Positions 27,179 through 34,049 of a stretch of 64,000 nucleotides of DNA are shown in pieces. The stretch covers positions 28,849 through 92,848 of the forward strand of contig JAEDGP010000001.1 in assembly GCA_016297405.1 (NCBI GenBank). The letters run 5' to 3'. Source of the DNA: Treponema sp. (GTDB taxonomy: Bacteria > Spirochaetota > Spirochaetia > Treponematales > Treponemataceae). Position 1 is the stretch's first letter; every line of letters begins with the position of its first letter. A model generated the notes under the pieces. It was not told the origin of the DNA and searched no databases. It saw only the letters and a program-made list of their open reading frames with translations. The position numbers and the translations under genes were made by a program.

Positions 27179-27355
27179 TCATTGTTTAACAGGCTTTGAC
27201 ATAAAGCATTTCCCACACAAGCCAAAACCAAACGCAATAATTATTAGTATATCAAAAAAAGTCATTCCTTGAATAGCATTGGCAATATTTTGCAGGCTCG
27301 AGTATGATTTTTTACCTATAGAAAAAAATTGTTCTTTTTCGTAAAATATCTTCAT
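27179..27355 (-). other. Possible 58-residue ORF with one membrane helix
   Basis: The frame starts at an ATG that shares a CATG palindrome with the oppositely directed GT2 start at 27354, and has one hydrophobic segment (FFDILIIIAFGFGLCG). With the two mini-ORFs it fills the otherwise empty 27031-27353 interval. No ribosome-binding site of note and no recognised family, so it may be a chance frame. Confidence 0.2.
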
Positions 27356-28469
27356 GGAAAAACCTTTTTTATCAGTCATTTTGCCAGTATACAAGGTGGA
27401 AGCGTTTTTACCTGCTACAATCCCTTCTATTCTCAATCAAAGCTTTAAAGATTTTGAATTAATTATAATAAATGATGGGTCTACAGACAATTCCCTTGAA
27501 ATTTGTAATGAATTTGCAAAAAAAGACAGCAGAATAAAAGTCTTTTCACAAAAAAATAAAGGACTCAGTTGTGCAAGAAATACAGGAATGGAAAAAGCTT
27601 CGGCTGAAATCTTTGTTTTTGTAGATTCCGATGATATCATAAACCGTGATATGCTCAAATGTCTTGCAAAGCCATTTCAGGAAAATCCTGATTGTCTTAT
27701 TTCAGCCTGCAATTTCATGTATTTTGATGACAAAGTGGAATTCTCTGCTGATACTTTCGCATACAATAAAGTCACACCTTATGAATTGTATTATTCGGGC
27801 AAAAACCATGAAGGCTACACCATTTATGTAACCGCATGGGCCAAAGCATACAAAAAAAGTCTTTTCAAAAAAATAAAATATCCAGAACACAAATATCATG
27901 AAGATGTTTTTGTAACTTGCAAACTTTTATATACTGCAAATCATGTCTATTATTCTGAATATCCAGGATATTTTTACAGGACATCAAATCCAACTTCCGT
28001 TACAAAACTTCCTGGTAAAAAAAGACAGATAGATTACATGCATGGCCAGATTTCCAGAATGAGATACCTTAAAAAAAGGGAAAAAGAGATTTTTCAAATT
28101 TTTTTTGATTTTTATGTAGAAATGTTTTCAAAAACAAAATTGCAAAACAGGGCTTTCAGAAATCTTATTTTTTTGATTCCATTTACCGATTTTACCCTGA
28201 AAAGGAGGTGCAAACTTATTATTCAATGGAGTTTTCCTCATATTTATAAAATCTTAAAAAAATTCAGAAGATTATATGGTCTGTTTGATGATAATGAACG
28301 CAAAAAATATAAAAATGAAAGGGAAATTAAAAGAATAGAAAAATCCAAGTTACCGCCGCTTCATCCAGCGCAATATGATGCGGCTTTATCAAAAAGAAAC
28401 TGTGAAGGTTGCGAAAATGACAAATGTATCGAAACTGTTTCCAGGTACTTTGCGGGAAGGAATCAATAA
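27354..28469 (+). CDS. Glycosyltransferase family 2
   Basis: The protein has 371 residues. It has the GT-A N-terminus FLSVILPVYKVEAFLPATIP, ELIIINDGSTDNSLEIC, the acceptor segment GLSCARNTGMEKA and the metal motif in FVFVDSDDIINRDML. A basic C-terminal tail ends with three cysteines (C-E-G-C-x4-C), which is unusual and may bind metal. The stop overlaps the start of the ABC transporter gene (TAATG), so the two form an operon. It likely adds a sugar to the lipid-linked unit exported by that transporter. Confidence 0.85.
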   Translation: MEKPFLSVILPVYKVEAFLPATIPSILNQSFKDFELIIINDGSTDNSLEICNEFAKKDSRIKVFSQKNKGLSCARNTGMEKASAEIFVFVDSDDIINRDMLKCLAKPFQENPDCLISACNFMYFDDKVEFSADTFAYNKVTPYELYYSGKNHEGYTIYVTAWAKAYKKSLFKKIKYPEHKYHEDVFVTCKLLYTANHVYYSEYPGYFYRTSNPTSVTKLPGKKRQIDYMHGQISRMRYLKKREKEIFQIFFDFYVEMFSKTKLQNRAFRNLIFLIPFTDFTLKRRCKLIIQWSFPHIYKILKKFRRLYGLFDDNERKKYKNEREIKRIEKSKLPPLHPAQYDAALSKRNCEGCENDKCIETVSRYFAGRNQ

Positions 28470-30220
28470 TGAAAAACTTTTTCAAGATTTTTAAAATACT
28501 CACTCCAAAACAGATGAGGATTTGTTCCCTTATTATCGTTCTTATGTTTATTGTTTCCGTTATGGAAGCCTTTGGAATTGGACTTTTATATCCGCTGATT
28601 TCCATAATTGGAGACCCTCATTTTCTTGAAAAGCATGAAAATATTGCAAAGATTGTTGGAATCATTGGCGTTGACAACCACAGAAAACTCATTTGCTTCA
28701 GTTCCCTTATGCTGCTTGCATTCTATATTCTTAAGAATTTTCTGGTACTCCTGCAAGGAAAAATTCAGATATCCTTTTCAAGCAAGAATCAGGCTGACTA
28801 CACAAAACGTCTTTATTCCTATTACATGAAAAAAAATTACCTTTACCACGTAAACACAAATCCTGCGATTCTTGGCAGAAATATTGGAAATGGCGGAAGC
28901 GTAGTTTTTTCTGAAATCCTTGTCTACACATTCCAGGTAATAACCAATTTAATAACATGTTTTGTGATCGGTATTTTCATTGCTATTATGGACTGGTTCA
29001 TTGCATTATGCGTTTTGATAATCATTGCCCCTGTAATTTATCTTCTGCTAAATTATTTCAGAAAAAAAATTGGAAAAGCGGGTGACCTGCAAAATCGTCT
29101 GAATGCAGAGAACGCTAAATGGTTCAACCAGGGTTTTTACAGCATAAAAGAAACTAAAGTCATGCAGCAGGAAGATTTTTTTATTGACAAGTACTCAGAA
29201 AGCTACACCAAATATACAAAAAGCACATCTGACTATCTTTATGTGCAGCGTTTTCCAAAGTCCATCATTGAAATGGTAACGATAGGCAGCATTTTGCTTT
29301 TAATTGCCGTAAAAATGATTTTTACAAATGATGCACAAAGTCTTATTCCAACTCTAGGTGTATTGGCTTTGGCCGCCGTTCGCCTTATGCCTTGTCTTAA
29401 TCAAACAATTTCAATGATAAACAACATTAAATTCAAGATGCCGCTTTTCAACGAAATTTTCGATGATCTCCTTGCCGTTAGAAATAACAAGGATCTTGAC
29501 GAAAGAAAAATGAATGTCATAACGAAATCTAAGCTTGTTTTCCAACATAGCATCCAAGTGGAAAATCTTTCTTTCAGCTATCCTTCCAAAAATGAAAAAG
29601 TTTTTGATGGTATTTCGTTCTCAATTCCAAAAGGCTCATTTGTAGGAATTGTTGGCCCAAGTGGAGCTGGAAAAACAACTTTTGTGGACATTCTCCTTGG
29701 CCTTTTGACTCCAACTTCAGGAACCATCCTTGTTGACGGTCAGGATATTTCAAAAAACATCGGAGGATGGCTTGATAATGTGTCTTATGTTCCGCAATCG
29801 ATTTATCTTATCGACGGTACAATAAAGGAAAACATAACGTTTGGCATTCCATCAGATCAGGTTTGCATGGAAAGATTGCAAACTGCGCTTAAAATGTCTG
29901 AACTTTACGATTTTGTGCAGTCACTTCCAGAAAAGGAAAACACAAAAGTAGGGGACAGGGGGTCTAGATTAAGCGGTGGACAGAAACAGAGAATCGGTAT
30001 TGCCAGGGCTTTGTACAGAAATCCAAATGTTCTTGTCCTTGACGAAGCAACTTCCGCCTTGGACAATCAAACTGAAAAGCAGATCACAAGCACAATCCTG
30101 AAGCTGAAAGGGAAAATCACGATTATTTCAATTGCTCACAGGGTTTCCACTTTGGAGGATTGCGATTTTAAAGTAAATTTTGAAAAAGGGAAAGTTACTG
30201 TCGAAAAAAACGAGTCCTAA
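28469..30220 (+). CDS. PglK/MsbA-like ABC transporter (lipid-linked oligosaccharide flippase)
   Basis: The product has 583 residues from the ATG at 28469, which has GGAAGG upstream and one base of overlap with the GT2 stop; the frame to 28424 is artefactual. Residues 1-330 hold about six membrane helices. The ATPase domain has Walker A GPSGAGKTT (396-404), the signature LSGGQKQR (501-508) and Walker B VLVLDEATSALD (521-532), all intact. The N-terminal layout resembles PglK-type flippases, which turn over undecaprenyl-linked glycans with ATP. This gives the island a second export route besides Wzx. The stop codon overlaps that of the convergent rfbB. Confidence 0.85.
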   Translation: MKNFFKIFKILTPKQMRICSLIIVLMFIVSVMEAFGIGLLYPLISIIGDPHFLEKHENIAKIVGIIGVDNHRKLICFSSLMLLAFYILKNFLVLLQGKIQISFSSKNQADYTKRLYSYYMKKNYLYHVNTNPAILGRNIGNGGSVVFSEILVYTFQVITNLITCFVIGIFIAIMDWFIALCVLIIIAPVIYLLLNYFRKKIGKAGDLQNRLNAENAKWFNQGFYSIKETKVMQQEDFFIDKYSESYTKYTKSTSDYLYVQRFPKSIIEMVTIGSILLLIAVKMIFTNDAQSLIPTLGVLALAAVRLMPCLNQTISMINNIKFKMPLFNEIFDDLLAVRNNKDLDERKMNVITKSKLVFQHSIQVENLSFSYPSKNEKVFDGISFSIPKGSFVGIVGPSGAGKTTFVDILLGLLTPTSGTILVDGQDISKNIGGWLDNVSYVPQSIYLIDGTIKENITFGIPSDQVCMERLQTALKMSELYDFVQSLPEKENTKVGDRGSRLSGGQKQRIGIARALYRNPNVLVLDEATSALDNQTEKQITSTILKLKGKITIISIAHRVSTLEDCDFKVNFEKGKVTVEKNES

Positions 30221-31248
30221 AGCTTATGCAAATACCAGCGAACCGTTTTTTCAAGTCCAGTTTCAAAATCCACCAAAGGCTTCCATCCAAGCTCTTCCTT
30301 TATTTTCGTGGCATCAATTGAATAGCGAAAGTCATGCCCCGGCCGGTCATTTACATGTTTTATAAGGCGTTTTAATTCTGCCACATCTCGCTTTACAATT
30401 ACTGATGTTTTTTCAATAAGCTTTTGCAGAAGTTCGTTATTTTTGATTTCATTTGCCGATCCAATGTTGTATTTTTGGCCAATGCGACCTTTTTTTAAAA
30501 TTGTCCAAACTGCATTGTTATGGTCTTCCACATAAATCCAGTCACGTACGTTATTGCCATTTCCATAAAGCGGCAGACTCAATCCTTCAGCCATGTTACT
30601 TATCATCAGTGGAATGAATTTTTCCCTATCCTGATAAGGGCCGTAGTTATTGGAACAGTTTGAAATGGTCACAGGAAGACCATAAGTGTGCCAATATGCC
30701 ATAACCATAAGTTCTGCGCTTGCCTTACTAGCCGAATATGGTGAATTGGGAGAATAATTGGATGTTTCAATAAAAGTCCCTGAAGATCCAAGGCTGCCAT
30801 ATACTTCATCTGTTGAAACAAAATGAAAAAGGCAGCCATTCTTTTTGTTTTTCCAGCACTCCTTTGCACATTCCAAAAGTGTCTGCGTACCACAGACGTT
30901 TGTCCTGGTAAAAATTTCAGGATCCCCTATGGATCTGTCAACATGGCTTTCTGCCGCAAAATGCACCACCGTATCAATCTGGTACTTCTCAAAGATTTTC
31001 TTGATTTTCTGTTTATCGCAGATATCAGCTTTTTCAAAAAAATATCGGGGATTTTCCTTTATTTCCTGGCAAAGATTTTCTGGATGAGCTGCATAGGTGA
31101 GTAAATCAACATTTACAACAATTCCCTCAAAATCGCATTTTGTAAAAAACGAAAATTTCGAGCTTGATTTTCCAAAAAGAAAATTTATGAAATTAGCACC
31201 TATAAATCCACAGCCGCCTGTGACAAGAATATTGTGGACTGACCTCAT
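30217..31248 (-). CDS. rfbB: dTDP-glucose 4,6-dehydratase
   Basis: The protein has 343 residues from the ATG at 31248, which overlaps the rfbA stop as ATGA; the TTG at 31266 is less likely. It shows the NAD motif VTGGCGFIGANFINFL, NVDLLTYAAHPENL, FAAESHVDRSIGDP, STDEVYG and the YSASKASAE Tyr-x3-Lys pair. It converts dTDP-glucose to dTDP-4-keto-6-deoxyglucose, the second step of dTDP-rhamnose synthesis. Its partners rfbA and rfbC are adjacent and rfbD lies at 43018. Confidence 0.96.
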   Translation of the reverse strand: MRSVHNILVTGGCGFIGANFINFLFGKSSSKFSFFTKCDFEGIVVNVDLLTYAAHPENLCQEIKENPRYFFEKADICDKQKIKKIFEKYQIDTVVHFAAESHVDRSIGDPEIFTRTNVCGTQTLLECAKECWKNKKNGCLFHFVSTDEVYGSLGSSGTFIETSNYSPNSPYSASKASAELMVMAYWHTYGLPVTISNCSNNYGPYQDREKFIPLMISNMAEGLSLPLYGNGNNVRDWIYVEDHNNAVWTILKKGRIGQKYNIGSANEIKNNELLQKLIEKTSVIVKRDVAELKRLIKHVNDRPGHDFRYSIDATKIKEELGWKPLVDFETGLEKTVRWYLHKL

Positions 31249-32126
31249 AGATTTTTTTCCCCGCAAAGAAATTCCAGATATTCACCATAAGATGAATTTA
31301 GGGTTGCCGCACATTCCAGCAGCTGTTGTTTTGAAATCCATCCGTTTCTGAATGCAATTTCTTCGATGCAACCTACAAAAAAACCTTGCCTTTTTTGCAA
31401 TGTACTGATGAAATTTGAAGCTTCCAGAAGCCCGTCAAAAGTGCCTGTGTCAAACCATGCAAGACCACGGCCAAAAAGCTCCACATTCAATCTTCCGTCT
31501 TTCAGGTATTGTTTTTGCAGATCCACAATCTCAATTTCACCCCTGCTGCTTGGCGTGAGTTTTTTTGCAATTTTGCAGACCTCATTGTCAAAAAAATAAA
31601 TGCCTGGCACAACATAATTTGATTTTGGCAGTTCTGGCTTTTCTTCTATGTCTTCAATTTTGCCATTTTTATCAAAGCACAAAACACCATAACTTCCAGC
31701 TTCTTTCATGTAATAACCAAAAATATATGCGCCTTTTTCATCCTCCAGTCTTTTTTTCGCCTTGTTCAGATAGCCTGTAAAGTTTTGTCCAAAGAAAATG
31801 TTATCACCAAGGACAAGGCAAACGTCATCAGTGCCAATAAATTCTTCGCCTATAATAAATGCGTCAGCAATTCCTTTGGGTTCATTCTGGATGGCGTATT
31901 CAAAATGCAGTCCTAACTTTGATCCGTCTCCAAGAAGAGTTTTGAACAACGAAAGATCTCTTTGTGTGCAGATGATAAGAATTTCCCTGATGTTACAAAG
32001 CATCAATGTGCTCAAAGGATAGTAGATCATTGGTTTATCAAAAACCGGCAGAAAATGTTTGCTAAACGATTTTGTAAGGGGAAAAAGACGGCTTCCGTTT
32101 CCACCTGCAAGAATAATACCTTTCAC
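31245..32126 (-). CDS. rfbA: Glucose-1-phosphate thymidylyltransferase
   Basis: The protein has 293 residues. It has the nucleotidyltransferase signature IILAGGNGSRLFPLTKSFSK, the FDKPMIYYPLSTLM segment and LVLGDNIFFG. It makes dTDP-glucose from dTTP and glucose-1-phosphate. The start codon is GTG at 32126 with GAGG upstream. It forms an operon with rfbB through a 4-base overlap. The gene is divergent from rfbC, and both share the intergenic promoter region. Confidence 0.96.
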   Translation of the reverse strand: MKGIILAGGNGSRLFPLTKSFSKHFLPVFDKPMIYYPLSTLMLCNIREILIICTQRDLSLFKTLLGDGSKLGLHFEYAIQNEPKGIADAFIIGEEFIGTDDVCLVLGDNIFFGQNFTGYLNKAKKRLEDEKGAYIFGYYMKEAGSYGVLCFDKNGKIEDIEEKPELPKSNYVVPGIYFFDNEVCKIAKKLTPSSRGEIEIVDLQKQYLKDGRLNVELFGRGLAWFDTGTFDGLLEASNFISTLQKRQGFFVGCIEEIAFRNGWISKQQLLECAATLNSSYGEYLEFLCGEKNL

Positions 32127-32141
32127 AAAAACCTCGCTTTT

Positions 32142-32147
32142 ATTATA
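32142..32147 (-). promoter_or_regulatory. -10 box of rfbA-rfbB
   Basis: A perfect TATAAT lies on the minus strand 15 bases before the GTG. The -35 region is weak (CTTTCA at 17 bases). Confidence 0.45.
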
Positions 32148-32201
32148 ACGTTTTTAGATTATTTTGAAAGCAATTATCTTTTGCAAATTTTTTCTAAACT
32201 G

Positions 32202-32207
32202 TATAAT
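32202..32207 (+). promoter_or_regulatory. -10 box of rfbC
   Basis: TATAAT lies nine bases before the ATG at 32217, with no ribosome-binding site between. TTGCAA 15 bases upstream is a poor -35. A near-leaderless message is likely. Confidence 0.45.
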
Positions 32208-32216
32208 TACTCCATT

Positions 32217-32804
32217 ATGTTTTTTGAGCATGGAACTTTTGAGACACCTGGCATTATAGAAATTTTACCAAAGATTTTTGAGGACGAAAGAGGATTCTTT
32301 TTTGAATCATTCTCTGAAAAAGATTTTTTGCCTCTGGGAATCTGCCATAGTTTTGTACAGGACAATGTTTCCATTTCTAAAAACAGCGTATTTCGCGGCT
32401 TTCATTTTCAAAAAAATCATCCCCAGGCAAAACTTGTGCAGTGTTTATCCGGTATGGCGCTTGATCTTGCCCTTGATTTACGTGAAACAAGCCCATCATT
32501 CAAAAAAATTACGGCTGTTGTTTTGGATTCAAAAAAACATAATTCTTTGTATATTCCAAAAGGGTTTGCCCATGGTTTTCTTTCTCTTTGCGACAATGTG
32601 GTTTTTTCATACAAATGTTCCGATTACTATCACAAAGATGATGAAGGCGGCATAAGTATTGAAAGTCCCATAATCAAAAGCCAGATTTGCAATAAAATCT
32701 GTTCCACAAAAGAAATGATTATCAACCAGAAAGACAAAAACCTTCCGCTTTTTCAGGAAGGTTTCAGATATTTTGACATGGATGGCAATTGGATAGGGAA
32801 CTAG
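32217..32804 (+). CDS. rfbC: dTDP-4-dehydrorhamnose 3,5-epimerase
   Basis: The protein has 195 residues from the ATG at 32217. The upstream extension to 31962 runs antisense through rfbA and is not part of the protein. It has the cupin marks DERGFFFESFSEKDF, the catalytic His in SVFRGFHFQ, and LYIPKGFAHGFLSL. It epimerises dTDP-4-keto-6-deoxyglucose at C3 and C5. It is transcribed opposite to rfbA/rfbB. Its stop codon overlaps the stop of the convergent TagF-like gene in a shared CTAG. Confidence 0.95.
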   Translation: MFFEHGTFETPGIIEILPKIFEDERGFFFESFSEKDFLPLGICHSFVQDNVSISKNSVFRGFHFQKNHPQAKLVQCLSGMALDLALDLRETSPSFKKITAVVLDSKKHNSLYIPKGFAHGFLSLCDNVVFSYKCSDYYHKDDEGGISIESPIIKSQICNKICSTKEMIINQKDKNLPLFQEGFRYFDMDGNWIGN

Positions 32805-34048
32805 TTTTCCTTGAGCATTTCAAGTTTGTTCTGCACAAAGTCAACGATAGTTTTTGCGCTGTTCCCCCGGTTGCACCAAGCCTGACTTTTTGCTTCTTCC
32901 AAAGCTTTCTTTATGTCCTGGCTTTCCAGCGCGTTGTTTATAAAGTTCTTCATGTCTGAGAATTGGCTTTCTTCAAGTTTTACACCGATTTTTTCCAAGG
33001 TTGAAAGACACCACATGGGGTGATCAATCCATGCTGCGTCATATACGCCTGAATCAAACTGAACGTCAGCGTAAATTACTGGACGATTGAAAAGAAAGGC
33101 ATATTCATAAATAACGCCTGAAAAGTCAGAAATCAATATGTCACTTGCTTTCAAACAATCAAAATTGCTGTTGTCAAAATTCCATGAAAAATTTTCAGAG
33201 TCAGGAAACTTTTTCATAAGATCATCAATCATCTCCTTTTCAGCTGTGAGAGACTGAGGATGGGGGCGAACAATTACATTAAAACCTGTTTCCTTCAAAG
33301 AACTCAAAATCTTTTGGCCAAATTTAGAAAGAATGCCGTTTTTTCCCCAGCTTGGGGCAAGTAAAACAGTTTTTACGTCATCAAAAGCTTTTGGAGCATC
33401 GGCTGATACTTTCTTTGAAAGTTCATCCATTGGAGGAAAGCCTACAGGAATCATTTCCTTTTTTGCAGTTCCACGGATTTCTTCGATTTTTCTGATATCT
33501 TCGATCTGATATTCACCGGTAGTTAAAACTGCATCGTAATGGTCCAAAGCAAACATTCTGTAGCTTGTAAGATCCGTGAGCATATGTGGAACGTGAATAT
33601 AATATTTACAATTACGACTGCGCTTCCATTGCAAAACGTCAAGGCCTGGAGTAGTTGCAATGCAAAGCTCAGCGTTAAGCATGTTCATCTTCAAAAAACC
33701 TTTGTTTCCTTCCCCAATGAAAGAAGCTTTGACATGATAGAACTTTTGGCAAAGGACCGGGTCATCAGGACTTTGTGTAAAATAATTTACACAAATACCG
33801 CGGTTTTCGAACTCTTTCACCACAGGTTCAAAAACATTCCAATATCGTTTGTGATCCGAATAAATGACTACATTTAGATGAGAATGATCCAGTTCTTCCT
33901 TTTTTCCCCGGCCCACAACAGAATGTATTTTTATAATTAAGGCTCTAAGTCCAAAAACGCCAGTAGTGATAAGACCTATAAAAAGGGAAAAAAGCATGCT
34001 TCCCGTACCCGGGTCAATATAAAGCATTGTGGAATAAAGATTTGTCAT
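32801..34048 (-). CDS. CDP-glycerol glycerophosphotransferase-like protein (TagB/TagF family)
   Basis: The protein has 415 residues. It begins with the same anchor as its paralogues (MLYIDPGTGSMLFSL plus one helix). The catalytic domain has RPHPQSLTAEKEMID and SDFSGVIYEYAFLFNRPVIYAD; here the usual FDY is YEY. A GGGAGC ribosome-binding site lies in the upstream gene and the gap is a single base. It pairs with the YidC-phosphotransferase at 34050 and ends the operon. The expected reaction is transfer of a phospho-alcohol from a CDP- or CMP-activated donor to a lipid-linked or surface glycan. Confidence 0.88.
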   Translation of the reverse strand: MTNLYSTMLYIDPGTGSMLFSLFIGLITTGVFGLRALIIKIHSVVGRGKKEELDHSHLNVVIYSDHKRYWNVFEPVVKEFENRGICVNYFTQSPDDPVLCQKFYHVKASFIGEGNKGFLKMNMLNAELCIATTPGLDVLQWKRSRNCKYYIHVPHMLTDLTSYRMFALDHYDAVLTTGEYQIEDIRKIEEIRGTAKKEMIPVGFPPMDELSKKVSADAPKAFDDVKTVLLAPSWGKNGILSKFGQKILSSLKETGFNVIVRPHPQSLTAEKEMIDDLMKKFPDSENFSWNFDNSNFDCLKASDILISDFSGVIYEYAFLFNRPVIYADVQFDSGVYDAAWIDHPMWCLSTLEKIGVKLEESQFSDMKNFINNALESQDIKKALEEAKSQAWCNRGNSAKTIVDFVQNKLEMLKEN

Positions 34049-34049
34049 A

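Noticed and set aside
31962..32216. An 85-residue N-terminal extension of rfbC
   Set aside because: It runs antisense through the start of rfbA, and the RfbC family begins at the ATG at 32217.
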